A stretch of 64,000 nt of DNA. Origin: Euglena gracilis (lineage: Eukaryota; Euglenida; Euglenophyceae; Euglenales). Under the pieces are notes generated by a model that saw only the letters and a list, made by a program, of their open reading frames with translations, had not been told where the DNA came from and did not search any database. The stretch spans positions 75,554,192 to 75,618,191 of the forward strand of contig CP154956.1 in NCBI GenBank assembly GCA_039621445.1, written 5' to 3'. Positions 1 to 9,710 of this stretch are shown piece by piece. The position numbers and the translations under genes are program-made. Within the stretch, counting starts at the first letter, position 1. Each line of letters opens with the position of its first letter.

Positions 1-1638
1 AAGTTTTGGGGGAGGATGCATCCACAGCACCGTATCACCCCAGAATTTAAGAAATGCGTTGGTATGTCGCGACCAATATCGCGACAAGCGCGCATGCGCT
101 TTTGATGAGAACGCATCAATTTCCAACGACAAATCGAAGGAATCAGCCAAAGCCGCGATTTTGGAGAACCATTCCTCCAAAATACGGTATTGACCAAAAT
201 TAAATGCGTTCCATACACGCATCGCGTATGTGTCGACCTGGTTCGCGGGTTGAAGAGCGGTAATGCAATTCAGGGATCCGCAAACATAGGTCAAGGGTGT
301 GTCATCCACACTCCCAAGGGGCATTCCCAAGGGTTGATGGGTTGGATGGGTGTATACCCAGTCCATATCATGCCAGATGGAGGTGGGGGAGGTGTGTGAC
401 ACGGATTTCGCGGTCCCAAACAACAAGGCAATACCTCGTTGTTGGAGCACTTGATGTACGGTCGCGCATTGCGTTCCGCAACCAAGTGTATGGTTACGCG
501 AAATCGGGATTAGTGTTGGTGTTTGGACTAGACATCCACAATCGAAATCTGGCTGGGCGGAAATTCTCCTACAGTGCACACATTGGAAGGAAGTGTCGGA
601 GTAGTGGTCCTGGTCGTGCATGTTGGTCTGGTGGGGGTGTGTGTAAAAGTTGGGATGCGCTTTTGTAGCTGCTGGGGGGTGTACAGATGTATCTGAAAGC
701 GATACATCTGGTGGAAAACGTGGTATTAGTGCAGCTGGGCGACTACTCGACACCGTGATCACTTCAGGCCTTTGGGCTTTCGTCTTGTAACCCAGTGAAA
801 CGAGGGGGGTACCGCTACTCGCTTGCCCTGCCTCATGGGGAACGGAAGTTGGTGTGTCAATGGGCAGGGGGTGAACTTTCTCGGTACACCCGGTGTGGAA
901 AACGTTGGTTGGTGTGGTTGGTAACGGGGTAAAAGTTTTTGAAAACGGTGTGGAAAAATTGGTGGCTGTCGCGGTTGACGCCACGGGTGATGAAGGTTTG
1001 GGGGGCAATGAAGAGAATGGTGATGTGCGCAAACCGTGGGAGTGGCAATCCACTACCAGCCGGTGCTGACGTAAAAAGGGGTATCCCAGAATTACGTCAG
1101 AACCATGGATTCCGGATTCATATCCCCAGGTATCCGGAAAATTTTGCGGTTGGGGGGGGTGTGAGTGGTGCTTGGGGATGAGGGGTAGGACTATGTCCAA
1201 AAAGCATCCCAAGTCACCACCGCACATGGGGGTGTTGTCAGCCGTCGTAATTTTGATCGGCTTCTTGGCTTTCACCAAGAGGGGGGTTGGTATCAACCCG
1301 AACCGAAAAAGTAGTGCAATGCGACAACCAGTGTCAATGAGAATTTTGACTTTTGCACAAAAATTTTGGATTTTGATTTCCGCTTGGACCAAAAGTTCCA
1401 TGGGGGGTAAGCAAAGTGAAGGGTCTGGCGAAAATACGTTTTCTTGCCAGCTTTCCCATGAACCCTTTCCTACTTTGCACAACATTCCGAGCGGAAAGTT
1501 GGAGTGGGGGGTGGGGGACCCGAAAATTTTCCGGGTACCGACCAGGAAGGCAGATGGGCAGGGGGGGCAGGGTTGATCAGGTCCTACCTCCATCTGTTCA
1601 TCAGCCCAGAGGTCCGTGCCCTCGGACCTCGGGCTCCC
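1..1638 (-). CDS. pol N-terminal part: retropepsin-like protease, partial
   Basis: This is an open frame without stops from the gag TAG to the window edge, in the same frame as gag. The protease should cleave the Gag-Pol polyprotein. The catalytic signature is KILIDTGC at about 1347-1324, preceded by MELLVQAEI and followed by the second conserved block, DVILGYPFL, around 1110-1080, as expected of retropepsins. A low-complexity Thr/Ser/Pro linker follows. The last ~60 residues contain EIDAF, then RYW, then LWMHPP close to base 1. This resembles the methyltransferase-like segment (D-F-A, then NPP) found in some retroelement polyproteins and in the neighbouring DIRS-like copy. RT has not appeared by the edge. 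The protease assignment is strong; the assignment of the final segment is inference. Confidence 0.7.
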
Positions 1639-4317
1639 CTACTCCAGGTCCGAACCGGCCGAATAGCCGGCTATGGGCCTTTTAGAGGTATAAACGGATT
1701 TCAACGTGCGCACCGCCATGCGGGCCTCGTCGAAATCGGTATCCGTGGTCTCATCCCCCTCCCTGCCCGAAGCCGGGGTGTCATCCTCCAAACAAGATAT
1801 CTTGAAACCGACTTTATGGCGGTTGGAGGAGTGACCCTTGTCACCGCGATTCATACCGCGATGACGTTGGCCAGGGCGGGGAGAACGAGAACGCGGACAT
1901 TTGGATGAGTGGTGATCACTCGATCCACAAAGCGAACACCGAGATTTGTGTCGCGAATCTGGATAACGGGGGGATCGGTTTCCCGATTTCCCGTCAAACC
2001 GTCGTGGTGACCGGATATCCCGTCGACCATGACCGGTGTATCGGGGTTTTCCCGATGAGGATCGCGAAGAAGATGATCCGCTTTGCGAACGCGATCGCGA
2101 TGTCTCGTGATGAGAATCACGCTTCTTGGCCGGGGCACCGGGTGACCTACCCCGAGGGGTACCGTGTTTCCGCTCATCGCGGAACGGGATCCGGGGGCTA
2201 ATACCACCGGAACGGAGACCCGATGACCGTGAATTGCCCGATTGGCGTGAAAACGCGGAGGAACCCGAACCTCGTGATGAGGTCGAGCCTCGCGGACTCT
2301 GAATACGCTTTCGCGCTTCAGGATTAGGGCACTCCCGAGACATATGTCCCGGTTTGTTGCACAAAAAGCACACTTTATCCGTGGCTTGGTCCGAAGAACG
2401 CGGGTATCGCGTTTTCGATCCCGTTGTTGGTGAAGTGGGTGAAACCGGTGATTTTTGTAATGCGTTCACCGAACCAGCCGGTAATCCAGCGGTTGGGTGT
2501 GCGGTATACGCGGACTGAATCTGACCAAGAAGCTGTGATAGCTTCAATTGCTTGGAAACGTAGTTCCAGCGTTGGTCAAGAGTCATTGCATTACCCGCCA
2601 ACTCCTCACGATGGATATCCTTGATGAGGCTAGGCGTGAAATGCATGAGAACAGCGTCAAACTGTTCGCGCATTTGCTTTTCACTGAGTTCATCCACTTC
2701 AGCGGCAAGTCCCAACCATTTGGCATACCAAAGGTCAATGGACTTCCATTTGCGATCGGGTGGGGCGCATTGCCACCACTTGGTCTCCAGGGTAATCCTA
2801 GCGACCAAACTTGAACTGGTGGAAGCGTATTGTTCCACCAGGTCATCAAAGGAAACGCGGTAGCGAATGACGAGTTGTCGCGCGCGCTCCTTCTCATCCC
2901 TAGGGAGGCAATCGATGAATTCCATCTTGATCACCTCCGGGTTTGTGTCCTGGGTTGGCCCTTTCAATGCCCAATAGTACTCCCAGTCCTGGAAAAACTG
3001 TCTCCATGTGGTTGGATCACCGTCCCACTGGGGTTTCACCTTATTCGCGATTGCGATGGTGCCCTTGAAGTCTTTCTGAAAAACCCGTTGGCCCTCGGTG
3101 GTATTCCGTGGATTCGGGCCCGGGTACGCTCGAGCACCAAGCGTATCCTTTCCGGATTCTTGTCGGAATCGCGAAATTTCTGGTGAAGGTGAATCCTGGT
3201 ACCGGAAATCCGGTCGCAAACCCTGTTGGTCACCCGTAATAGGGAGACACTCCGGTGTGGGAGTATGTCGCGCATGCAACATGTGACCCACTCCCGGTGT
3301 ACGGGTTTGGCTCATCCCACGCACAAGCATGGAATGATGGATTTCTTGGTGGAGACTTGGCGGAATCGCCGTGTTTTCCGAAAATTCGGTTCCCGTAATG
3401 GGAAATTCATCCGAAAACTGGTTTTGAGTTGTAGGCAAGGCCAATGGTGGCACAATTCGCGGAATCGCGGATTGTGACACTCGGGACACGGGTGGTGGTG
3501 GTGCATGTGCACCCAGATTCGGGTTGTGGAAACGCGAATCTGGAGCATCTGGCGCATCTTCGGCAATGCATACTGCCGAATTGCGGTGTGAAACCCGCTG
3601 TTGGTTGGACACATTATCCAAACCCACAGACAAGTCATGCACACTTTGCTCCAAATGCTCAACGAGTTGGAGTTGGCCGCAAATACGGTCAACTTCATCC
3701 TCCAAAGCGCGAATACGCTTGCGGTAACGGGAAAAGTCATCCAAGTGCGGAATCCTTTCGGAAATTCCAGTAACATCTTGGACAAGTTTCCCGTGAGACT
3801 TATCCAATAATTGGAGTTGTCCCATTAATGCTTTTACAGCATTTGAGAGAATCTGCAAAGGTGATGTCACCTTGGTTTGTGTCGTGGTGGTGGGTGCAAC
3901 CGGTGCAGGGTTAACCGACAACACGGTTGTGGTACCCATGGGCAAATTTCCAGGTTGTGGGTTATCCAACAACGCGGAAATTCGCTCATCCAACCTGGTA
4001 ATCTCACTTTGCGTGGATCGGGCATTCCGATTCACCGATTCCTCAAGCCGTAATAGGCTGTTGCAGAAATCTTGCAAGGTTTCCTGATTGTTAGTGAGCA
4101 TTTTGTCATAAAATGCCTTGAAATCAGGGTTCTCGGTAATCCGAGAACTGGAACCTGCAGGTAGAGACTGCATTTCCGTTACTTTGGTAGACACCGATGC
4201 ATATCGGGTCTGGAGTTCCCCAATAGCAGTCTGAATGCCGCTAATGTCCGGAACTCGGGAGAAAAAGTGCGGAATAGCTTTGTTGCAAACCCGCAATGGC
4301 CGAGTTAATCCCGCCAA
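1639..4317 (-). CDS. Gag polyprotein, main part, with two CCHC zinc knuckles
   Basis: This frame of 892 codons encodes a retroelement Gag, the structural protein that packages element RNA. The N-terminal ~150 residues are coiled-coil-like. A capsid-like block begins near residue 425 (motif QWDGDPTTWRQFF) and extends to about residue 600. There are two zinc knuckles of the form C-x2-C-x4-H-x4-C: CFLCNKPGHMSREC near residue 646 and CSLCGSSDHHSSKC near residue 793. They are separated by an Arg/Ser-rich region of about 130 residues that resembles an RS domain and probably binds nucleic acid. The frame ends in TAG at 1639-1641, and pol continues in the same frame. The natural start is probably not the first methionine here, because homologous-looking sequence continues upstream in another frame. 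Confidence 0.8.
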   Translation of the reverse strand: MAGLTRPLRVCNKAIPHFFSRVPDISGIQTAIGELQTRYASVSTKVTEMQSLPAGSSSRITENPDFKAFYDKMLTNNQETLQDFCNSLLRLEESVNRNARSTQSEITRLDERISALLDNPQPGNLPMGTTTVLSVNPAPVAPTTTTQTKVTSPLQILSNAVKALMGQLQLLDKSHGKLVQDVTGISERIPHLDDFSRYRKRIRALEDEVDRICGQLQLVEHLEQSVHDLSVGLDNVSNQQRVSHRNSAVCIAEDAPDAPDSRFHNPNLGAHAPPPPVSRVSQSAIPRIVPPLALPTTQNQFSDEFPITGTEFSENTAIPPSLHQEIHHSMLVRGMSQTRTPGVGHMLHARHTPTPECLPITGDQQGLRPDFRYQDSPSPEISRFRQESGKDTLGARAYPGPNPRNTTEGQRVFQKDFKGTIAIANKVKPQWDGDPTTWRQFFQDWEYYWALKGPTQDTNPEVIKMEFIDCLPRDEKERARQLVIRYRVSFDDLVEQYASTSSSLVARITLETKWWQCAPPDRKWKSIDLWYAKWLGLAAEVDELSEKQMREQFDAVLMHFTPSLIKDIHREELAGNAMTLDQRWNYVSKQLKLSQLLGQIQSAYTAHPTAGLPAGSVNALQKSPVSPTSPTTGSKTRYPRSSDQATDKVCFLCNKPGHMSRECPNPEARKRIQSPRGSTSSRGSGSSAFSRQSGNSRSSGLRSGGISPRIPFRDERKHGTPRGRSPGAPAKKRDSHHETSRSRSQSGSSSSRSSSGKPRYTGHGRRDIRSPRRFDGKSGNRSPRYPDSRHKSRCSLCGSSDHHSSKCPRSRSPRPGQRHRGMNRGDKGHSSNRHKVGFKISCLEDDTPASGREGDETTDTDFDEARMAVRTLKSVYTSKRPIAGYSAGSDLE

Positions 4318-4903
4318 TGTCGGATTGCAACTGCAACTGCAGGGAATCCTGCCGTTGTGCCATTTCCGCGACTTTCGCGCTCAGATTGGATAATCCAACC
4401 CGATTCGCGTCACAATAGCAGGTTTTCTGCTCCAAACGGGAAAGTCGCTCCTCCAACTGCCGCACATACGTGTGGGGAGCAAAATTCTCGTTGGCTTGTG
4501 ACTGGCATTGCCGAAACTTTTCCGTTTCATCGCACAACTGCATAATGCGGTGTTGCGATTCATGGAAAGTTGCGGACAATGTGGTGAAATGGTCCATAGA
4601 CACAAATCCACCACTGCTGGATGTTGCAGACGAGGAATCTCGTGCATGCAACTGTTGTTGCAAATGCAACAACGCAGATGAACAGGACTCCATTTGTCCC
4701 GATAACTGTTGTAGTGAGCCATGCAAGTGCAGAAACTTGGAGTCATTCCGCGTTTCCGCTTCATGCATGCATTCACTAATTTGCCGGAAGTTTTGCGGGA
4801 GCTGTTGGCATATTCTGTCAAAAGTTTCCCGGAAGTTTGCAAGGTCAATACCCGCACTTTCGAAATTCCTCTGGCAATATCTGCCAACTTCCTGCAAGTA
4901 ATT
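4241..4903 (-). pseudogene. Gag upstream segment, out of frame with the main Gag
   Basis: This stretch is rich in Gln, Leu and Ser and coiled-coil-like. It continues the main Gag in style: GGINSAIAGLQ here is followed by GIQTAIGELQ in the main frame, as if a heptad-like unit were repeated. The two frames overlap, and crossing needs a +1 step near the T5-C-T-C3 tract at about 4263-4273. That could be a one-base indel or a programmed +1 shift. Upstream it is separated from the next segment by a single TGA codon (4904-4906) in the same frame. A decayed copy is the simplest reading; recoding is possible. Confidence 0.6.
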
Positions 4904-5653
4904 TCAGCAGTGTTCCAGCTTGGTGAAGACATGTTTCTGGTTGTCCTCATCAAACTGAAGCACTTTGTTCAATGCGGTTGCACACTCTGCAACGCATTGT
5001 TGCACATGGTTGAACTGCCTCACAAGGGGGTGATCCCCTGGAAGCCGAGCAACAATATCCTGCACATCCTCAGCAGTGAGGAGCTCACCAGTGCCCTTCC
5101 CATAGTCATCCATGGGTTGGGATGTACCGGAGAATTCCGGCACCACGAGGCGAGTCTCCGGTTGCCAAGGTAGTGCGGGATAGCACCCGATATCGGGGGG
5201 TGGTGGCAAAGCTCTGTAAGGGCTTGCCGGTGGAAGAGCCGGTGGGGGTTGAAAGAAACACGGGGTTTCTAATCCACCCTCACCAGAGAAGCCCGGTGGC
5301 GGAATCACCACGGGTCTCTCCGGTGTGCGCAACTGCACCGTTGCCGCAGACAGAGGCGAATACCCCCGTTGTGGCAAGGTGAGTGCGGAAGAGGCCGCAT
5401 TAGCCTCTGAAGCCAATGATGTGGAGGGCTCATCGCCGACCACTGTCAATGATGACAAGTGTTGCAATTGTGACAATTGAATCAATTGTGTCTCATCGGC
5501 ATGGGAACTGGAAGCACTTTCACATAAAAGCTTCCAATCCCCAGTTTCTTGATCAATGTCTTGCAATGATGCCTGTAATAAGGCATAGTTGAATTGATGG
5601 TTGGGGCCTGTGCTTTGCATCTTTCTGGTGACAAAAGCAGCAAAAACCCACAA
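4904..5653 (-). CDS. N-terminal Gag-like open frame
   Basis: This frame of about 249 codons ends at a TGA beyond which the same frame stays open for about 220 more codons, so it is probably the N-terminus of the same Gag. It contains an acidic/Ser-rich start, a Pro-rich centre (several PPP clusters near residues 110-160) and a C-terminal amphipathic segment with QQCVAECATALNKV. No enzymatic motif is visible. The initiator may be either methionine near 5653 or 5620, the latter beginning MQSTG. It is adjacent to the leader region, which fits a first coding segment. Confidence 0.5.
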   Translation of the reverse strand: MWVFAAFVTRKMQSTGPNHQFNYALLQASLQDIDQETGDWKLLCESASSSHADETQLIQLSQLQHLSSLTVVGDEPSTSLASEANAASSALTLPQRGYSPLSAATVQLRTPERPVVIPPPGFSGEGGLETPCFFQPPPALPPASPYRALPPPPDIGCYPALPWQPETRLVVPEFSGTSQPMDDYGKGTGELLTAEDVQDIVARLPGDHPLVRQFNHVQQCVAECATALNKVLQFDEDNQKHVFTKLEHC

Positions 5654-6171
5654 AACTAAGCAGTTGTGCTGGCACCAGAGGGGTTGTAACGGGTAATACC
5701 GTACAGAACCTTCCGGAGCCTGCTCGTCTGCTTAGACGTTGACTAGAAGCCGGGAGCTGACGCTGCGACCGTGTAATAACGGTGCAGGGGCTCTCCGCTG
5801 CCAGTCAGCGTAGGATCGAACCAATCTGCTACCAAGTGTAATACCTGGTAGCCTTTCTTTCTGTGAAGTATGTGTAGGATCGTAACCAAATCTGCTACCA
5901 AGTGTACGTCTGATTCCCAATTCCCAATTCCCAAAAAGCCTTCGCTTTCGCCTTGGCGCACCTACTTGGGAACTAAAAATCAGAGTAACAGTAAAAACCC
6001 TTTTCCCACTTCCCAAGAAGCAAAGCACGGAGCAATGCAGGGAGGACGGACTGGAAATCCAAGTCCGGTCCAAGGAAAGGAAGGAAAAGGTATAAGAAGA
6101 ATACCACCTGTGGAGAGAGAAGGGGCACCCATTAGGAGATCCTAATAGGATCTGCTTCCATCCTAACTTCC
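5654..6171 (-). repeat. Probable LTR or leader of the gag-protease element
   Basis: This non-coding stretch lies between the Gag start and the truncated DIRS-like copy. It contains an imperfect direct duplication of about 35 bp (about 5812-5846 and 5876-5910, shared core ATCTGCTACCAAGTGTA). On the minus strand, just before Gag, is a TGGTGCCAGCACA-like stretch (about 5665-5677) that could be a primer-binding site. The second LTR would lie outside the window, so the boundaries cannot be tested here. Confidence 0.4.
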
Positions 6172-6891
6172 TCAACGGAAGGGGACAGAAGCATACACCT
6201 GGTACACAAATTCCTCATGATGTTTTCTAGGAAATACAGTGGGGTCCCAAAAGTGCGCATACTTGCAGACATTGGCATTCCACTTCCTTTTCAATGGAGC
6301 CAGAAGAGGTGAAAATCTCAAAGACCCAAACCCTGGGAGTAATAAGGCTGCTGCATATGCATTTCGTGCAGTGTTGATGCTATGAACAGCAAGATCAAGG
6401 ATGGCTTCAGCCATCTTGGGGACTGTGCACTTCTGCAGAGGCACCCCTTTTTGCAATAATTGGCCCATCAATGTCCTGAAGGCTGAGTCATATCTTTTGA
6501 CATTTCCCAGATTTTTTATGTAAGTGTCGATACTGGACATCGAAACTTCCTGGGATTGTAATATTTGCCTGACACAATCAAGCTGGCCAAATTCCACCTT
6601 GGGGGGGGGGGGGGCATCTCCTCCCCCCAGCAGTTGGTGAATAGACCCCATTGGGGGGGGACCAGCAAAACTTTGCTGCCTGGCTGTCTGATTGACATTA
6701 ATTGGCGCCACCATGATGTCGAAGCCCAGTGGGGTACGATCAACAGACTTGTTAGGTCTGGGTTTAACATTAGTCTCTGAACCCACTGGTGAATGATGCT
6801 CCAGGGAGGGTTGGCATAAACTGGGGGGAGGCCCTTCAAATCGGCCTTCAAGGCATCCACCAGCAAAGCCCCTTGGTGGGGGTATCGACAA
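6172..6891 (-). pseudogene. Tyrosine recombinase N-terminal domain fragment (DIRS-like)
   Basis: After residue ~110 this frame has the helical core-binding pattern of DIRS/Crypton-type recombinases: a Tyr in KRYDSAFRTLMGQLL, then a segment with NTARNAYAAALLLPGFG, and ending with FWDPTVFP, which matches the W-D-P position common before the catalytic domain. In the intact family this enzyme would integrate a circular DNA intermediate. The frame stops at 6172-6174, and no R-H-R-Y catalytic residues follow. The first ~100 residues overlap the methyltransferase-like segment in another frame and are probably not translated. Confidence 0.65.
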
Positions 6892-7334
6892 ACAAACTGA
6901 TGAAATTTTTTGTTACTGGGTGTGCAAAACATGTCCACCTCTGGGGTAATGTCCTTTCTGAAAAATTTCAGAATTTGGTGAAAGATGTTCAAGTTTAGGG
7001 TATAATCCCCTGGGTCCTTTTGCTGGTCAGGGAGTCTGCCAATTGCTCTTTTGTGGGAACCCAAACCACCTGCAAATTGATTTTCTTTTCCTGACAATGA
7101 TACAGCAGGGGTTTTAAGATGGAATTTAGGTATGGCTTTCTGCCTCCCCATTTTGTTAAATAACTTACATCCACCTGGCTGTCCACGTGAAGCATTATTG
7201 TTTGTTTTGGTTTGGCCAGACTTTTTACTGTCTCCACTGCTGACATCAACTCTTTTTGATTGATGTGAAGGATGTGCAGTTCTCTCCAAAAATCCTGCAC
7301 TTTTTGGCCTGAGTTTTTGTCCAGCCCCCCGCAC
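6516..7334 (-). pseudogene. Methyltransferase-like (Dam-type) segment of the DIRS-like element
   Basis: The useful part is residues ~130-230, with PEVDMFCTPSNKKF, then VDALKADL, then VYANPPWSIIHQWV and LLIVPHW. The D-x-F, N and NPPW spacing resembles the N6-adenine methyltransferase-like segment reported after RNase H in DIRS-type elements. The NPPW tetrapeptide would be motif IV. The first ~120 residues are a shadow of RNase H in another frame. The segment passes into the recombinase frame through a G run at 6601-6614. Confidence 0.6.
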
Positions 7335-7978
7335 TGCCAGGTGCTGCTGTCTGAGAACAGTTCCTGAGAGGCCTGGGATTGAAAAGCTCTGCCCACACCT
7401 GACTGCAAAAACGCTTTAACTCCACAATTTGATCTTTGACCCCCTGGGGAATGGTTGGGGTGTGGTCCCAACCCCACTTTGTGTGCAAATCCACCATTTT
7501 GCAAAGTTGGTCTGTCAGAATTCTGAGAAATGGCATTGAGACTAGGTAACTTCTGACTTGACCTACAATGGAACTGAGCTTTCTGCAGCTCATTTTTTGT
7601 GCTGTGAGAACTTTGCCCAGCTCCTTTCTTAAGGATTTTAGTTTTTCCTGAGGAATTTCCAGCTGGCCTTTTCAAGTTGACCCACTGGCCCAAATGTTTT
7701 ATTTCCTGTGTGGGTTCCAGACAGGACTTGGGGAGGTTTAATCTGAAACCTGCCAGTAAAAGGTCCTGTTTTATTTCTGCCAAATGCTGGGCTGCTGTCT
7801 TTTTGCTGGGGGCTAACAGCAAAATGTCGTCCAGGTAGATGAAAACTACCTTTCCCTCTTTTCTCCATTTCCTCTCCCAGACTCTCATGAGAGTCATAAA
7901 TTTTTGAGGCAGGCTGCTGATGCCGAAGCATGCAGCTTGAAACTGCCAGGTTCCCCCCCCCCACCTGCATGCAAACAT
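6995..7978 (-). pseudogene. RT C-terminal part and RNase H of the DIRS-like element
   Basis: RT palm motif C is YLDDILLLAPS (about 7843-7811), with a thumb-like LGQWVNLK further on. RNase H of DIRS type is at the C-terminal end: HINQKELMSAVE, then LHVDSQVDVSYLTKWGG, then VVWVPTKEQLADSLTS with the final Asp. About residues 110-240 are in the wrong frame; the sensible reading there is the frame covering 7593-7246 (SYLVSMPFLRIL and WDHTPTIPQG). At least two frameshifts therefore lie inside the domain. Confidence 0.75.
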
Positions 7979-8720
7979 GCCTTTCTAGACTGCTGTGCAC
8001 TTTTAAGTGGAAATAAGCATCTTTCAAATCTATTTTTCCACAGAACCAACCTTTCCTTAGATATGGGAAGATATTTCCCACATGCTCCAGTCTGAACTTC
8101 TGGGGGGTGAAGTGGAGATTTAACTGTCGACAGTCTGCAATCAGTCTTTCCTTTGTCTTTTCCCCTTCTTTTTTGGAAATGATGAAGTAAGGGACCAAAT
8201 GCTTTGCCTCCTCTGGGGGGATCTGCCTGGTTGCCCCTGCACATTCGTATTCTCTCAGAATTTTCTGGGCAGTCATTATTTCTTGGGGAGTTTTGAAGGG
8301 AACTTTTAAGGACATTTGAGGGGGGAGGCTTATCATGTTTAATACCTCTCTGCTGGCTCCTGCCTTGACCCAATGGGGGATGCTGGCCTGCAGGGCCTTG
8401 TAAGGGGGTACCCCTGGGTGTAATGTGTCTGGGGTTTCCACTGGCCCCATCACTTGGGTCCCTCCCCCAGGTTTCCCCATCACTGGGGTCATCCCTGGCT
8501 GCCCCATCACTGGGGCTGAAGCTGGCCCTGCCATAGGGCTTCTCAAAGACAGGCTTTCCCCCTGTTTTGGAATGATGGGGGAAGGTCTGTGCCTGTTGTG
8601 AGGGGGTATATATAATGCTGGGCTGATTATCTTCTGGGGGGGGGCCTTCTTGAGCCAATCTTGGGCCTCCCCCCCAAGGGCTGATGTGGTGTGGCTGGCC
8701 TTCCTGGTATTGGCCACCAT
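7638..8720 (-). pseudogene. RT N-terminal part of the DIRS-like element
   Basis: Residues ~175-260 carry RT fingers and palm: FIISKKEGEKTKERLIADCRQLN is the expected block before FRLEHV, and KIDLKDAYFHLKVH is motif A with catalytic Asp. Homology is lost after VCMQVGGG, where the minus-strand G8 run (7957-7964) shifts the frame into the 6995-7978 segment. The N-terminal third is a Pro/Gly-rich linker with an imperfect repeat of type VMGxPG (about 8446-8540). The enzyme would copy element RNA to DNA. Confidence 0.75.
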
Positions 8721-8726
8721 TTGCCT

Positions 8727-9428
8727 TCAGGGCCCTTTGGCCTCCAGTGGCACACAGGCCTGCTTCGCCTCCATTGGCCCTCTTTCCAGGACTTTCTCTT
8801 CTTTGTCCTTCTGGATTCCATATAGGCCACCATGGCCTGTTTTTGGCAGTGGCTTTTTGCTCCTGGGGGGTTTGTTTTTGAAATTGCTGGGCTGAAAGTT
8901 GGACATACCTTTCCCCAATGAGATCTCTCCAGGCTGGGGTACTGGCTGCCATAGCCTTGCCCCTGGGCCCCCTGCCCTCTTGAATAATGGCTTCCATAGC
9001 CTTGAATTTGGACCCCAGGTCCTTTTGAATGATGGCTGCCATAGCCATGATGACTTGAATCCTTTGGATTTCTGATATTTGTTGGAAGGCTGCCACAGCC
9101 TGTGACTTGTCCCCTGGAAGGGGGTGGACATAGAAAAGGGGGGGTAGTTTGTTGGACCTGTGATGGTATTCCCCTTCTGTCTTCTTGTCTTCCTGACCAC
9201 AGTTGTCCATGGTCCATGGCCATTCTCATGTTGAGAGGGGGATTTTGAATCCTCTGAAGCGTTGGGGGGTGGGGGGGTTGCGATGGCCACGGACGGACGA
9301 GTTGCTGCCGCCCCTCCAGCTTCTGCAGCGGCTGCTGTGACTCCACCTTCCCCAGCTTCAGCTGACTTCTTGGAAGTTCTTTGCAGTTCTTCTTGAAATT
9401 CATAGTTTCTTTGAAATTCATTCTTCAT
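8727..9428 (-). CDS. Gag-like ORF1 of the DIRS-like element
   Basis: This frame of 233 codons is upstream of RT. It has a Gln/Glu/Lys-rich start, an Ala-rich stretch and then about four imperfect repeats of ~15 residues with the pattern LWxPxFKRxxGP (residues ~105-170). The end is Lys-rich and basic. There is no zinc knuckle. A nucleic-acid-binding structural role is inferred from position and basic composition only. The stop at 8727 lies just before the frame that enters RT. Confidence 0.55.
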   Translation of the reverse strand: MKNEFQRNYEFQEELQRTSKKSAEAGEGGVTAAAAEAGGAAATRPSVAIATPPPPNASEDSKSPSQHENGHGPWTTVVRKTRRQKGNTITGPTNYPPFSMSTPFQGTSHRLWQPSNKYQKSKGFKSSWLWQPSFKRTWGPNSRLWKPLFKRAGGPGARLWQPVPQPGEISLGKGMSNFQPSNFKNKPPRSKKPLPKTGHGGLYGIQKDKEEKVLERGPMEAKQACVPLEAKGP

Positions 9429-9710
9429 GGAAGTCCAGGTTGTTGTGTTTCTTGCTCTTGTTCTTGAATTTCTTGTTCCAGTTGAACTCGAGGCGTTTGA
9501 ATTCTTCCTTCAGGAAGTTGAAGTTCCGAAGAAAGTTCGGTCCACCAGTAGGTAAGAGTATTGGTTCTCGGGAAGGTAGTACTCCTCGAAAAACAATTCC
9601 ACTTGAACTCGTGGAAGTAAACTCTTTCTCCTTGAGGTCGAAGAGCAGAAATAGGAATCAGCCAACTCCGGCAACAAAAAGCAGTAAGAAGCACCCCCCG
9701 CGCACGCACA

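Larger units (their letters stand above)
1..6171 (-). mobile_element. LTR-type retroelement, gag plus protease, truncated by the window edge
   Basis: Reading leftwards, the element has a probable leader or LTR (5654-6171), a gag coding region in two frames (5653-1639) and a pol region that opens with a retropepsin and runs off the window at base 1. Reverse transcriptase and integrase are not visible, so placement with Ty3-like elements rests only on the CCHC gag and protease. Gag is interrupted by an in-frame TGA at 4904-4906 and a +1 shift near 4265-4275. The gag-pol boundary is an in-frame TAG at 1639-1641. Moderate third-position GC distinguishes it from the host exons. The element abuts the DIRS-like copy at 6172, so one probably inserted into or beside the other. 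Confidence 0.75.
6172..9428 (-). mobile_element. DIRS-like tyrosine-recombinase retroelement, frameshifted and truncated
   Basis: The domain order, reading leftwards, is a Gag-like frame (9428-8727), RT (8450-7640), RNase H (7640-7000), a methyltransferase-like segment with YANPPW (about 6960-6790) and the N-terminal core-binding part of a tyrosine recombinase (6560-6172). This order is characteristic of DIRS-type elements. The coding sequence changes frame at homopolymer runs, notably G8 on the minus strand near 7957-7964 and G runs at 6601-6614 and 6653-6660. It changes again around 7590 and 7340. The catalytic half of the recombinase (R-H-R-Y) is missing where the next element begins at 6171. 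The copy is therefore non-functional as read, unless the G runs are sequencing errors. Confidence 0.8.
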
